Below are positions 28,040 through 36,890 of a stretch of 64,000 bases of DNA, piece by piece. The translations under genes were made by a program, and so were the position numbers. Position 1 is the stretch's first letter. Every line of letters begins with the position of its first letter. The notes beneath the pieces are model-generated. The model made no database searches. It was not told the DNA's origin and worked only from the letters and a program-made list of their open reading frames with translations. Origin of the DNA: Saccharophagus sp. K07 (GTDB lineage: Bacteria; Pseudomonadota; Gammaproteobacteria; Pseudomonadales; Cellvibrionaceae); assembly GCF_014336955.1 (NCBI RefSeq), contig NZ_QRAI01000003.1, forward strand, positions 248,001 through 312,000, written 5' to 3'.

Positions 28040-28342
28040 TTAAACGATCGGATCGTGGACGGTCACCAGCTTGGTGCCATCGGGAAAGGTGGCTTCGACT
28101 TGCACTTCGGGGATCAGCTCGGCGACGCCTTCCATGACGTCCTCGCGGGTGAGGATGGTGCGGCCTTCGCTCATCAGTTGCGCCACTGTTTTGCCGTCCC
28201 GTGCGCCTTCCATAATCGCCGCGCTGATCAGCGCCACCGCCTCGGGATAATTCAACTTGAGCCCACGCGCTTTGCGACGTTCTGCCAGCAAGGCGGCGGT
28301 AAATATCAGCAATTTGTCTTTTTCCCTTGGAGTTAGCTCCAC
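28040..28342 (-). CDS. ureA: Urease gamma subunit UreA
   Basis: The 100-residue subunit starts [39 protein letters not shown] and has the expected length. It is preceded by a palindromic repeat (28399-28540) that separates it from ureD. Confidence 0.97.
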   Translation of the reverse strand: MELTPREKDKLLIFTAALLAERRKARGLKLNYPEAVALISAAIMEGARDGKTVAQLMSEGRTILTREDVMEGVAELIPEVQVEATFPDGTKLVTVHDPIV

Positions 28343-28398
28343 GGTTTTACCCCCAGTAATTTGAAGTGTCTTTCTGATTTGTCAGGGCTGCGTGCCAG

Positions 28399-28540
28399 CG
28401 ATCACCACCGCTTCAGAGCTCCACCCGCCCTTCCCGGGATCGCCCACGAGTACGTCCATGTAGGCTCCCTCACCGACCTCCCTGTCGGTGAGGGTCCCGG
28501 AAAGGGCGGCTGAAACTCTTCCGCTCAAGTGCGGTGATCG
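28399..28540. repeat. Nested palindromic element between ureD and ureA
   Basis: Three nested inverted repeats occupy 142 bases. The outer arm CGATCACC (28399-28406) pairs with GGTGATCG (28533-28540). The middle arm 28425-28439 pairs with 28495-28509 with one mismatch. The inner arm CCCTCACCGAC (28467-28477) pairs with GTCGGTGAGGG (28484-28494) around a 6-base loop. On the ureD-to-ureA transcript it would fold into a large hairpin, and its looks resemble dispersed intergenic repeats. Copies elsewhere cannot be seen here. Confidence 0.7.
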
Positions 28541-28543
28541 GAT

Positions 28544-29419
28544 TTATGTATTCCAAATGCGCGGCGCGACTGCCTGCGCGCCGGTTAAATCCATCCGCAA
28601 CTCGCGCCACACATATTCAAATCCGGCGCGACACAAACGCGTGGACTGGCCGAGATAACGCACGATAAACAGCTCGCCTTTTTGCGTCAGACCCCATTGG
28701 TGATCCGGTGCCGGTGCGAGGGCTTCCAGCGCTTCCACTAAGGCGTCCACCCGGTCGCGAGTGGGCTTGAGCGTAGCGAGAAATGTGCCAGCCACCGGAG
28801 CATTGTGCAGACCCCAGCGCGCCTGCATACGCTCGTCGCCGCCATCAAAGCGATTGCGCTCGATCAGCAGCGGGCGATTGTCCCGGTAGATTTCCAGAAT
28901 CTGTTCACACCGGCCTTCGGAAAAAACCTCATCAGACGCGGGCCTGCCGAGACAGACCACATCCCACACACACGCCCGCGCGTCGCCCTCAAGTTCCAGG
29001 CGGGTGCGCAGTCGACCGTTAGCGCCGTTGAAGACGATGGTTTCCTGCGGCAGCCACTCAATACACGATCCAGATGCACTACTTATGTGCACCTGCTGAC
29101 GCTGCACCTCCTGGAAGCCCTGGGCGCGATAAATCTTGCCCGCCGAGGGGGTGGTGATCAGCCCGGTCGCACCGGGTGCGGCGGCTATGTTAATTTGCAG
29201 CAAATCGCCCAGAACCATGCCGCCCGGCGGGTGCAGCAAGTACACATGACAGCAGCCGTTTTCCTCGGGATAAAACGGCCTCTGGACCCGCAAAGGCCCT
29301 TGATGGCGAACGTGGCTCAAAACGGATTTCGCCCCACGCCGCTCCAGGTGCAGATCCAACTGGGCAAACCAGTGGCGCGTCTGGACAGGTTCGAGCGATA
29401 AAGACTGGTGATGTGACAT
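28544..29419 (-). CDS. ureD: Urease accessory protein UreD (UreH)
   Basis: The 291-residue scaffold assembles the UreDFG complex on apo-urease. Diagnostic stretches are RGAKSVLSHVRHQGPLRVQRPFYPE, HPPGGMVLGDLLQINIAAAPGATGLITTPSAGKIYR, and ALRVRYLG-like C-terminal IVRYLGQSTRLCRAGFEYVWRELR. The open frame continues to 29542, but the ATG at 29419 (MSHHQSL) has CGGAAA upstream and is the natural start. It leads the ureDABCEFGJ operon. Confidence 0.95.
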   Translation of the reverse strand: MSHHQSLSLEPVQTRHWFAQLDLHLERRGAKSVLSHVRHQGPLRVQRPFYPEENGCCHVYLLHPPGGMVLGDLLQINIAAAPGATGLITTPSAGKIYRAQGFQEVQRQQVHISSASGSCIEWLPQETIVFNGANGRLRTRLELEGDARACVWDVVCLGRPASDEVFSEGRCEQILEIYRDNRPLLIERNRFDGGDERMQARWGLHNAPVAGTFLATLKPTRDRVDALVEALEALAPAPDHQWGLTQKGELFIVRYLGQSTRLCRAGFEYVWRELRMDLTGAQAVAPRIWNT

Positions 29420-29568
29420 GAATATTTCCGAGTATTGAAACGCCCGGAAAATCAAAGCTTTGCCGACAAAAGCCAGCAATTTTGCCAACCACGGGGCAAA
29501 ATACGCCCCAAAAAGATGCATAGAATTTTTGCTATGCACCAATACAGCGCCATTGCGCCGGAGGTTTT

Positions 29569-29829
29569 ATGATTTTCGACTTTCCCAAGCAGCGAGTTCA
29601 GGAGTTTTTGCACGAACTGCGCCAAGGCCTCCAAGGCCGCCAACCCGAAGACCTTTCCCCCACCCAACTCCGCGCCCTGCTCGAATCAGTCCTGCGCAAA
29701 CTCAATCTGGTTACGAGAGAAGAGTTTGATGCTCAGCAGGCTGTGCTGCAGCGGACGCGGTTAAAGTTGGAGGAGTTGGAGAGGCAGGTGGGGGAGTTGC
29801 AGGAGAGGATTCATAAGGAGAAGGAGTAA
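29569..29829 (+). CDS. ubiK: Ubiquinone biosynthesis accessory factor UbiK
   Basis: The 86-residue protein ends in a coiled coil (VTREEFDAQQAVLQRTRLKLEELERQVGELQERI) after an N-terminal amphipathic helix, matching the YqiC/UbiK family that supports aerobic ubiquinone synthesis with UbiJ. The ATG is preceded by GGAGG. It is divergent from ureD, with a 149-base gap. Confidence 0.88.
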   Translation: MIFDFPKQRVQEFLHELRQGLQGRQPEDLSPTQLRALLESVLRKLNLVTREEFDAQQAVLQRTRLKLEELERQVGELQERIHKEKE

Positions 29830-29906
29830 GAGTTGCCCAATAGAGCCAACCCGACCAGCATGTGTATACATGCACACATTTATACACATCGGTTTGGGTG
29901 GGTTAT

Positions 29907-30074
29907 ATGAGAACCAACATTGTGATAGACGGCCAATTGATGGATGAGGCTCTTAAAGCATCCGGCTTGAAAACTAAAAAAGAAGCAGTCGAAGCAGGCT
30001 TGCGCGCCTTGATCAAACAACGCAAACAAGAAAGTATCCGCGCACTCCGGGGTAAATTGCGCTGGAAGAGATGA
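29907..30074 (+). pseudogene. vapB: VapB-type antitoxin, C-terminally frameshifted
   Basis: The N-terminus MRTNIVIDGQLMDEALKASG and LKTKKEAVEAGLRALI form the usual ribbon-helix-helix region. Normal VapB tails end in a toxin-binding segment. Here the frame stops after LRWKR. In the next frame, from about 30062, LEEMRRDK can be read, and its TGA (30086-30088) overlaps the ATG of vapC (30085). A deletion near the CTGG at 30062 probably shifted the frame. The antitoxin is thus likely non-functional. Confidence 0.7.
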
Positions 30075-30084
30075 GAAGGGATAA

Positions 30085-30240
30085 ATGATCTTAGTGGACA
30101 CCAGTGTCTGGATTGACTACTACAACGGGCAAAATACTCCACAAACGTCCATTCGTTTTTTATTCAGAAAAACCGAGCGCGTCGGCCAACACCAAGAAAA
30201 TCAAAGAGGAGCCAGATATCGCAAACACCCAATAAAATAA
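30085..30240 (+). pseudogene. vapC: VapC-type PIN toxin, truncated
   Basis: The frame starts MILVDTSVWIDYYNGQNTPQT, the N-terminus of a PIN-domain ribonuclease with its first catalytic aspartate. Similarity ends after about 21 residues (near 30150), where foreign sequence belonging to the minus-strand gene 30160-30531 begins; the rest of the 51-codon frame is unrelated. The central and C-terminal acids are missing, so no toxin activity is expected. Confidence 0.75.
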
Positions 30241-30531
30241 AGCACCCAAACATCGATCAAATTTCGTAGTATGCGCACGGATTAAACTGGCATTTGCATA
30301 GAGAAAAGCTAGACTCCCTTTCTCTAATTTATCGCTCCAAGATTTAGGAAACGCAACAGCCTGTGCAACGTTGATAATATCCCACCCGCTAAAAAATTCT
30401 GCTCCCAATGCGTCTTTGGTTTCCGGATTTTTCCTCAATTTTCGAACAGTGATCTGGCCGAACAGCACGAATAAAATACATGTAAAAAATGCTAAAACTG
30501 CCGGAATGGCGAGTAAAATAGAGAGGTTCAT
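30160..30531 (-). CDS. Small membrane protein of unknown function
   Basis: I do not recognise this 123-residue protein. It has a strong N-terminal transmembrane helix (LLAIPAVLAFFTCILFVLFG), a polar middle with FFSGWDIINVAQ and AFPKSWSDKLEKGS, and a second helix near the C-terminus (LGALFYWVFAISGSSLIFLVLADALG). The start ATG (30529-30531) overlaps the stop of the small ORF 30528-30662 by ATGA, so the two are translated as a pair. Its C-terminal end butts against the truncated vapC, so the pair seems to have been inserted there. Immunity or inner-membrane accessory role is only a guess. Confidence 0.6.
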   Translation of the reverse strand: MNLSILLAIPAVLAFFTCILFVLFGQITVRKLRKNPETKDALGAEFFSGWDIINVAQAVAFPKSWSDKLEKGSLAFLYANASLIRAHTTKFDRCLGALFYWVFAISGSSLIFLVLADALGFSE

Positions 30532-30662
30532 ATAACCCCTATTGCGCTCATAATTTTGTCGTACCATTCACCGCCATGCTTTTTGGCGTATTTATTTGCT
30601 CCAATTGAGGTCGCTGCAGCTGCGCCCGCGATTACGACATCGCCCGCAATTCTACCCAGCAT
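30528..30662 (-). CDS. Small Ala/Gly-rich peptide ORF upstream of the membrane protein
   Basis: A 44-codon frame (ATG at 30662) too short for standard calling. The peptide is Ala/Gly-rich and weakly hydrophobic at its start (MLGRIAGDVVIAGAAAATSI), then basic (NKYAKKHGGEWYDKI). An in-frame TGA lies just upstream of the ATG, so the peptide is complete at that end. It has 4-base ATGA coupling to the next gene. A toxin-like peptide with a membrane immunity partner is possible but unproven, and the ORF could also be the tail of a decayed gene. Confidence 0.45.
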   Translation of the reverse strand: MLGRIAGDVVIAGAAAATSIGANKYAKKHGGEWYDKIMSAIGVI

Positions 30663-30935
30663 TGAGAAATTCGGCCTTCATTAGCCGGCTACACAATCGT
30701 ATTTCACTCATTGTTAACAGCAATGTAATCGTTTAAACCCAACTTTAAGCAAGCGCAAAAGCATTGGCACAAGAATCATAGGAGATAATGGAGGGAGTGG
30801 GAAGCGCACGTTGGCATATCAAAGCGCGTCAAGATACTGCTTTCTACTCGTTTATGAAAGCCCGATCAAGACTTGGATGGTTAGGTCGGCAGCTGATCGC
30901 ATTCACAACACTTGCTAGTGCAACATTGAGGCATT

Positions 30936-32477
30936 CTATCCCTTTTCCGACCTACCTTGATAATTCGCAGGCACTTCCGCATCCAATATCAAATTATGCA
31001 TACGCTCGCACAAGCGTCTTTGTTGGATGATTAATTCTTCGGAAATAGCGCTTAGGGTTTGTACTTCCTGGCGCACCACCGCATTTTCTTCGCGCACTTG
31101 ATGGGCGTTTTGGGTCATGCGTTTGCTGACTTGGTCCTGCTCTTGGGTGGCGAAAGCAATGGACTGGTTCAGCTGGGCGATGCTGCTTAAATTGGTTTTG
31201 AGCTTGTCGAGGGACAGAGTGACAGCGAGGCCGCGCTGTTCGGTTTCCGTGGAAATACGACGGCAGGATTCGAGCATGCTGAGGGTTTTTTCCGAATCGT
31301 CCTGCAGTGCCTTGATCAAGGAAACAATTTCATCGGTGGACTCGCGAGTGCGACCGGCGAGTGCGCGCACTTCATCGGCTACCACCGCGAATCCTCGCCC
31401 ATCGTCACCAGCGCGTGCAGCCTCAATGGCGGCATTAAGAGCCAGCAGGTTCGTCTGCTCTGCGATACTGGTAATTACCGCCACAACGCTGTCGATGGTA
31501 TGGCAGGCGTTGTTGAGATTGCGCATGCGCTCGGACGCCTGCTCGAGTTGCGAATTAATTTCCTGACTTGCCTGCACTACACCGCGCAGAGAGGCTTCGT
31601 CGCTATAGGCATCATTTACCGCCTGAGCGGCGGATTCCGCACTGGAAGCTATATCGTGGACAGCATTTGACAGGGTTTCCACCGCGTTCACCAAATGGTG
31701 GATATCGCTCTGCATGGATTCACTGCGCAGACGCAAATATTCGCGTTTTTCGTCGAGTTCACCAGCGGACGCCGCCAGTTTATTGGATACTTGCTGCACA
31801 TCGCTCAAAAACAATTTGAGGCCCTGGATAAGATTGGCGAAGTGTTTCAAGCCGCTGATACTGTCATCCACCTGTATCCGAAAATCGATGACATTCTCCT
31901 TTTCCATCATTTTTTGCGTGGTGACCGTAAGCACGTCACCTACCGCCACATCCTTACGAGCCGCGTGAGTGAAGATTAAAAAGAAGACGGTTTCGCCAAT
32001 CACATAGCCCGCGTGCATAAATACTCTGAGCCAGTGATCTTCCATATCGCGAAACAACCAAACACCAGCGCCGTGATGCTGTAAATAGCAAAACAGCAAA
32101 TGATGTGCCGCAATGAGAACCGCCGCAACTATCAGAGGCAACCAATCGCGATAAATCGCGATAAAGGCAATCAGCACAAATACCCCAAAGTGCATTTCGA
32201 TCAGCCCCCGCGCCTGGTGAATGTGCAGCATCACAAACACCATCCCAAAGGAGATCAACAAGATCGAGGACAGACGGGTTGCGGGATAGAGGAAGTAACT
32301 GGCAAAACTGAAGATCACTAGAGGTACACCGACCGTTATTACCTCATTCCAGGTCCCGTACCAAGGGGCAAGCGCTAAGGCGTAGAGGAATTCGAGTGCA
32401 ATAACACAGAGAAAGATTTTATCCGCTCGTCTTGCGCGCTCTTTCCGCAGATCATCGATGGTGGTCGCACTTGACAT
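30936..32477 (-). CDS. Methyl-accepting chemotaxis protein with multi-helix membrane sensor
   Basis: The 513-residue receptor has five to six N-terminal transmembrane helices (about residues 20-170) and no large periplasmic domain, then a cytoplasmic signalling domain. The hairpin tip reads [41 protein letters not shown]. It lacks an obvious HAMP. The stimulus is probably sensed within or near the membrane. I use ATG 32477, with AGGA at the right distance, since the upstream 31 residues are not protein-like. It is isolated from the chp cluster, so it may serve flagellar or another chemosensory array. Confidence 0.88.
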   Translation of the reverse strand: MSSATTIDDLRKERARRADKIFLCVIALEFLYALALAPWYGTWNEVITVGVPLVIFSFASYFLYPATRLSSILLISFGMVFVMLHIHQARGLIEMHFGVFVLIAFIAIYRDWLPLIVAAVLIAAHHLLFCYLQHHGAGVWLFRDMEDHWLRVFMHAGYVIGETVFFLIFTHAARKDVAVGDVLTVTTQKMMEKENVIDFRIQVDDSISGLKHFANLIQGLKLFLSDVQQVSNKLAASAGELDEKREYLRLRSESMQSDIHHLVNAVETLSNAVHDIASSAESAAQAVNDAYSDEASLRGVVQASQEINSQLEQASERMRNLNNACHTIDSVVAVITSIAEQTNLLALNAAIEAARAGDDGRGFAVVADEVRALAGRTRESTDEIVSLIKALQDDSEKTLSMLESCRRISTETEQRGLAVTLSLDKLKTNLSSIAQLNQSIAFATQEQDQVSKRMTQNAHQVREENAVVRQEVQTLSAISEELIIQQRRLCERMHNLILDAEVPANYQGRSEKG

Positions 32478-32994
32478 ATCCGTTCCTAAATGCGTAGAGG
32501 AATAGTTATAAACCTTTTTCACCCTAGCACATAACGGCAAATCCGCTAGCCAAATCATCATATTAACCATGCCTTTAAATAGGGCATCTAAGTGGTAATT
32601 GCCTGTTATAACAAAATATTATCGACTTCGAGTTTTGATTTTATCTATATATAAGAACCGGCTAACTATTAACCATGAAACTATTAGAACCGCTTAGACC
32701 ATGCCGGTGTAGTACGCAATAACTATAAACCCTATGTCCATTACTGGATTCGAACCCCCAAAAAAGGGAGGGTCAAGGAATTTGTCCTAATCAGATGGAT
32801 ACCCTGGGAGAGGGTTGGGTGCAGCAAGCCTGCCCACTCTTCCACCCCCCTAACACTGGCCAACAGAAGCTTCTCGCGCCATAGCAATTTATTTTTGCGA
32901 AATTAATCACAAAAAATCCAATCCTCAATAACAAGAAAAATAAATTAATCTTTTAGCACTTGGACCCCACCACATCCGTAAAGGAGTTACGTTT
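32478..32994. other. AT-rich intergenic region at the left edge of the accessory block
   Basis: I see no gene in these 517 bases. Composition drops in GC here and stays low to about 37.8 kb. A 17-base stretch (32744-32760) contains GGATTCGAACC, which resembles a tRNA T-loop, but no tRNA stems can be built around it. The region 32820-32860 has hairpin potential only. Confidence 0.4.
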
Positions 32995-34170
32995 GTGAAC
33001 ATACCAGATAGGATTCTGCACGAAGATAAAATTGGCACCGCCGTTCGATATCAACTTCCCAACAGACGCCATTGGCTTAATAAAAAGTCCGGCCGCAAAA
33101 TTTATATCGAGCCTGACCCCCTTCAATACGTTACCAATCTCAATGGCTATGATCAGATGCAGGTGTGTAAAAGTATTGAAGAACTCGCCAGCATTCCCTT
33201 ACCCCTAGATGGAGCCGTCAATAAACAACGTCCCGCGTTTTTTAAAGCAAAGCACGCGGATGCTAATGCTTTTAGATTTTTAATTAAATATCGAGTTACT
33301 TCTGAGGCAGTGGTTATTTCGGAAATCTGTCTTAATGACACACTGTTTGGTGTAAAAGATAATTCAAAGGATGAGAGAGCTTGCCTTTACCATGTCAAAA
33401 AACTCGATGTTACGAATTTCCATTCCGGTGTTGATCTTAATACGGTAGCTACGCTACCTAATACCTGGGTATTGGAAGATCCTGTGCTTGAGGTCAAAAC
33501 AAAGATCGCTGCAGTTAACGGTATGCTCAATGACTTGCGAAAGGCGTCCTGGTTAATGGGGATTCATGCTGAGCACGCCTACCCTCAAGATGAGATCAAA
33601 GGCTACACTCTCTTCCACAATCCCAGCGAATCCGCATTACCTGACTTTTTCGAGTCAGTCAGGGACAACTTGGGTTTTACCACTGAAAATGCCAAACATC
33701 TTGCAGAGATTCTGGCCGATATCCAAAGAAAAGGTCAACCAGTGAAATGGGTAGTGCACAGCCAAGGTGGAATTATCTTTAAACAAGCGGTCGCCCATCA
33801 TATTAAAAAGTACCCCGGTCAATCCTTGGATAAAAACTCCGTTGTATTCCATGCGGGGGGTAATAACAAGAAGGAAACTGAAAAGCTTTTAGGTCAAGTT
33901 GGAATTCGCAAAAACGCTCCAGACAAGGATAATCCTTTTGACCTTGTTCCTCATTTGGCAGGAAGAAATGACCTGTACCCGGCAACCATAAAACGTACCT
34001 TGCAATTCTGGAAAAAGGTCAAAGGCAACGAAACCGCCAGTGTCGTTGAAAGTCCTCATACACTCCCCTTTATCAGCCTTGAGGCTTATCATCACTTTCT
34101 GACACTGGCGGGCGACACTAAGTCTGCTTCAAGGGTGGAAAAGTATATGAAAAGGCTGGCCAACTCGTGA
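32995..34170 (+). CDS. Unrecognised GxSxG hydrolase-like protein
   Basis: I do not recognise the family. The 391-residue protein starts at GTG 32995 behind AAGGAG. It has no signal peptide. A nucleophile elbow WVVHSQGGIIFKQA gives Ser256, and a C-terminal histidine (H355, in SPHTLPF) sits where lipases place theirs; several aspartates between could complete a triad. The N-terminal half has no obvious known domain. The next gene, a lipoprotein, overlaps by GTGA, so the two are co-translated. This resembles the layout of type VI lipase effectors and their periplasmic lipoprotein immunity proteins, but no T6SS marker or VgrG is in view. Codon and base usage are AT-rich, which suggests transfer. 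Confidence 0.55.
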   Translation: MNIPDRILHEDKIGTAVRYQLPNRRHWLNKKSGRKIYIEPDPLQYVTNLNGYDQMQVCKSIEELASIPLPLDGAVNKQRPAFFKAKHADANAFRFLIKYRVTSEAVVISEICLNDTLFGVKDNSKDERACLYHVKKLDVTNFHSGVDLNTVATLPNTWVLEDPVLEVKTKIAAVNGMLNDLRKASWLMGIHAEHAYPQDEIKGYTLFHNPSESALPDFFESVRDNLGFTTENAKHLAEILADIQRKGQPVKWVVHSQGGIIFKQAVAHHIKKYPGQSLDKNSVVFHAGGNNKKETEKLLGQVGIRKNAPDKDNPFDLVPHLAGRNDLYPATIKRTLQFWKKVKGNETASVVESPHTLPFISLEAYHHFLTLAGDTKSASRVEKYMKRLANS

Positions 34171-34919
34171 AACCTCAGCCACTATTGTCACCTAGAATTC
34201 TGGTCTTTTTACTTATGTCATTGATTAGCACTCTTTTCGGTTGCAAACCGGCTTCCCTACAGGGGCCGGACTTCAACCAGACCATTCCTAAAATCCTGCA
34301 TATAAAGCCAGGCATAACGGTTACATATGAGATGCCTAGCAATATGTCCAACTTGATGAATTTCGGAATTCGCTATCCAAACGAATCTCCAAGAACAATA
34401 ACGTTTGATACAACGGAAGAGCATAAATTTCAGTTATGGCATTGGCGAGAATCGGTTATGCTCGATGGTGCTATGTGGGACTACAAGATGAAAGGCAGGG
34501 CTGATCTAAATTTAAGAATCGATATCGCCTTGAAACCTGAATTAACTAGCCTAAAATCTTTTATCGCTTCTCTATATGAAGAATTCTATAACGGAGAAAA
34601 TGGACTAAATACTAATTTCCGACGCAAGCGCCCAAATCGGTCGGATGATGAACTCGGCAGTTGGATAAAATCAATACCTAACGACTTCTCCGAAATCTCC
34701 GTCAACGGAGCACCCGCATTCACGTGGTCAGAGGATAGTAGAGATACAGGTCAAGGCGCTAGATATTATGCCCTTGAGTTTCATGATCGATATTTTTTGA
34801 CTTTCGCATTTCTATCCTCGATCTCCGCCCGCAATACTAAAGAGCTGGAAATGGCCAAAGGCAGAATTCCGCAGGATATAGCAGCATTTATGGAAAGGGT
34901 ACACGTGTTTCAGAAATAG
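34167..34919 (+). CDS. Putative lipoprotein, possible immunity partner
   Basis: The 250-residue protein has a signal peptide ending LISTLFGC, with lipidation at Cys26. The mature part is mixed alpha/beta with PNESPRTITFDTTEEHKF and a C-terminal segment near FHDRYFLTFAFLSS. Start is GTG 34167 inside the upstream stop (GTGA). It is not recognised. Location in the periplasm and tight coupling to the hydrolase upstream are what immunity lipoproteins of lipase effectors show, so that is the leading guess. Confidence 0.5.
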   Translation: MKPQPLLSPRILVFLLMSLISTLFGCKPASLQGPDFNQTIPKILHIKPGITVTYEMPSNMSNLMNFGIRYPNESPRTITFDTTEEHKFQLWHWRESVMLDGAMWDYKMKGRADLNLRIDIALKPELTSLKSFIASLYEEFYNGENGLNTNFRRKRPNRSDDELGSWIKSIPNDFSEISVNGAPAFTWSEDSRDTGQGARYYALEFHDRYFLTFAFLSSISARNTKELEMAKGRIPQDIAAFMERVHVFQK

Positions 34920-35033
34920 AAAATTAAATAGTTTCTATTGTTTTATAGGTACCCCAGCGAAATTTGCCAAACAGGGCGACAGTGTTCTCAACTCACGAAG
35001 TCTGAAATTCAGAATTTATTACTTTGTTGAGGT

Positions 35034-36314
35034 TCATGCTATTCGAAAATCCAGATTCAACCGTTTCCAATGATTGCGAAGCCACTGCTTGTGGTTTTCA
35101 TTCATCGGCAGGTTTTTTAAAGCTTCCGGCCATAAAGTTCTGGCTTTTTCCATCACATCGTTCAGATGCCATCTGATGGCTCGCCACGGAATATCAGAAT
35201 GTTCGGACCAATATTGAAAATGCTGTAGAGATACTTGATACCAATCCTTGGTTTTACCAAGATTGAGGGCAAACTGTCGTTCATTTTCCACGTAAACACC
35301 GGTGGTTACTATGTCGTAAGAAGGTGAAAGCCGCGGAGTTATTTTGTCCATATAAATAAGGCTCCAGTTTTTCAAATGTGCATCACCATTGGCGAGTAGA
35401 ACGTTCACAAGTAGCCGTCTAGCAAGCTGTTGCGCATCAGCCAAACCATCACCAGAAAATAAGTAAAGAACACGAGCGATTTGCTCATAGTTGGCTGTAT
35501 TATATTTTTCGTGCGGATATTTAACAAAAACCTGTGCAAAATCCTCCATATGAATCCGTTTGCCTTCTTCTCTATCAAAACGTTTAATTGCAAACGCTAA
35601 ATTTTCTTGCGGAAGATTGATTGGCGGTAAATTAACAAGCTTGTCCAGAGCAACAAGTTTGATATCCGGAATATTAACACCAACCATCGCAGCAAGTGAC
35701 ATAGAGCTGTATTCATTGAGCGGAACATCTTTATGCTGTGTAGACGGCGTTTTCACAATCCAGTCGCCCAACTCACCTTCCGCGGGCAGATTATATCGCC
35801 CATCCTTTTTGTTCATGGAGAACTTCATTTGGACACCGGCAAGAGAAAATCTATTTTTTTCTCCGCCTTTTAGGATTTTTTTTCCGAATTTTACCGGGTT
35901 TACCTCAGCATTGATATTTAACGCTGCTCTCGGAACCTCTTCCGGGTCCATAGGTTCTGCCATTAATGCGCCAGGTAAATCTCGGCCGAGATATGAAAAA
36001 ATATGAAACTCGTTATCCACATGAACTTTCAAGCTGTGAGCGATATACTCTCTTAAAGATCCTTCTGGCATTAAATTCGATAGTATTGGATGGAGTCGTT
36101 GTGAACGCACCAGTGGTTCAGCCATGAACTTAACTGAGCGAGGAAATTTTGGATGGGTGATTAAACTCAATGTTGGTCGCAACGAGTCCTGTCGATATTC
36201 ACGAGCAAAACTCAGTATATTTCTGCCATTAAGGTATCCCGTCAAGTAACCTATTAGCTTTCCATGTAACGTAAGTTTGAGTACGTTAACTTCATTTTCT
36301 CTTCCCTGACTCAT
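35034..36314 (-). CDS. hipA: HipA-family serine/threonine kinase toxin
   Basis: The 426-residue kinase has the P-loop-like SLAGVQMKFS, the catalytic NGDAHLKNWSLIY with the catalytic aspartate, and the metal-binding LSPSYDIVTTG. HipA toxins phosphorylate glutamyl-tRNA synthetase and slow growth; the exact target here is unknown. Its start overlaps the hipB stop by 4 bases. The catalytic motifs appear intact, so the toxin could be active. Confidence 0.9.
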   Translation of the reverse strand: MSQGRENEVNVLKLTLHGKLIGYLTGYLNGRNILSFAREYRQDSLRPTLSLITHPKFPRSVKFMAEPLVRSQRLHPILSNLMPEGSLREYIAHSLKVHVDNEFHIFSYLGRDLPGALMAEPMDPEEVPRAALNINAEVNPVKFGKKILKGGEKNRFSLAGVQMKFSMNKKDGRYNLPAEGELGDWIVKTPSTQHKDVPLNEYSSMSLAAMVGVNIPDIKLVALDKLVNLPPINLPQENLAFAIKRFDREEGKRIHMEDFAQVFVKYPHEKYNTANYEQIARVLYLFSGDGLADAQQLARRLLVNVLLANGDAHLKNWSLIYMDKITPRLSPSYDIVTTGVYVENERQFALNLGKTKDWYQVSLQHFQYWSEHSDIPWRAIRWHLNDVMEKARTLWPEALKNLPMNENHKQWLRNHWKRLNLDFRIA

Positions 36315-36622
36315 GGATCATCTCCTAATAACCCATCCCATGGATCGTCAGATACAGGTTTTTTGCTTTCATTAGGCTGTTCGCTCTCTTCGGATTTCTC
36401 GCTAAGGATCGCTATGACAGTGTCGAGTTTTTCGTTTGGTATCAAGAGAATTTCGCTATTAAGCCCCTTGGCGATCAGTTCGAGCGTGTCAAGCCTTGGG
36501 TTTCCCTTCGACTCCAAAAGTTGGTACTGCTGGCGGGAGATGCCTATGCGGGACGGCATATCACTTTGCTTAAACTTCAAGGCCAAACGCCGCGCTTTTA
36601 TCTGTTGCAAAAGAGATTTCAT
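36311..36622 (-). CDS. hipB: HipB-like antitoxin and autorepressor
   Basis: The 103-residue helix-turn-helix protein (MKSLLQQIKARRLALKFKQSDMPSRIGISRQQYQLLES) has a cro/CI-type fold and an acidic tail (about residues 72-103) with SEESEQPNESKKP. I use ATG 36622; the frame upstream runs into the operator region. Five palindromic operators precede it, consistent with autoregulation. It should bind HipA and neutralise it. Confidence 0.85.
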   Translation of the reverse strand: MKSLLQQIKARRLALKFKQSDMPSRIGISRQQYQLLESKGNPRLDTLELIAKGLNSEILLIPNEKLDTVIAILSEKSEESEQPNESKKPVSDDPWDGLLGDDP

Positions 36623-36625
36623 TGG

Positions 36626-36781
36626 GAAACATATATGTTGCATTTCAATTTGTAAGCAACATATTAGTTGCCAACCAACCAAAAAGCAACATATAGATTG
36701 CTTTCAAGGTTGTCACTACAGTAAAGCAATATATAAATTGCTTTTCACATTATAACTGCGGAAATGCAACTTTTTTGTTGC
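36626..36781. promoter_or_regulatory. Array of five phased HipB-type operators
   Basis: Five 16-base sites of the form GCAA-N8-TTGC start at 36626, 36656, 36686, 36726 and 36766. The first (GAAACATATATGTTGC) has one mismatch; the others read GCAACATATTAGTTGC, GCAACATATAGATTGC, GCAATATATAAATTGC and GCAACTTTTTTGTTGC. The start-to-start steps are 30, 30, 40 and 40 bases, near whole turns of the helix. They lie directly before hipB and reach to the gap before the hydrolase at 36891. Confidence 0.85.
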
Positions 36782-36890
36782 TTTTGGATCAATCTACCAG
36801 CTCCGCTACTGCCTTAGACTCGAAAGGACGGCGCGGACTCTACAGCCAAACACAAATCCATAACCATTCGACAAACACGAATAACTACAA

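Noticed and set aside
29517-29538. TGCATAG-N8-CTATGCA inverted repeat between ureD and ubiK as an operator
   Set aside because: It is a single short palindrome with no second copy or known regulator match; it could be chance.
30788-31030. An 80-codon plus-strand frame after the small peptide ORF
   Set aside because: It overlaps the 3' end of the chemoreceptor gene on the other strand, has no ribosome site and no recognised feature.
32744-32760. tRNA T-loop-like GGATTCGAACC stretch, possible attachment-site remnant
   Set aside because: The flanking bases do not form T-arm or acceptor stems, no CCA end follows, and no second copy is seen at the far side of the accessory block.
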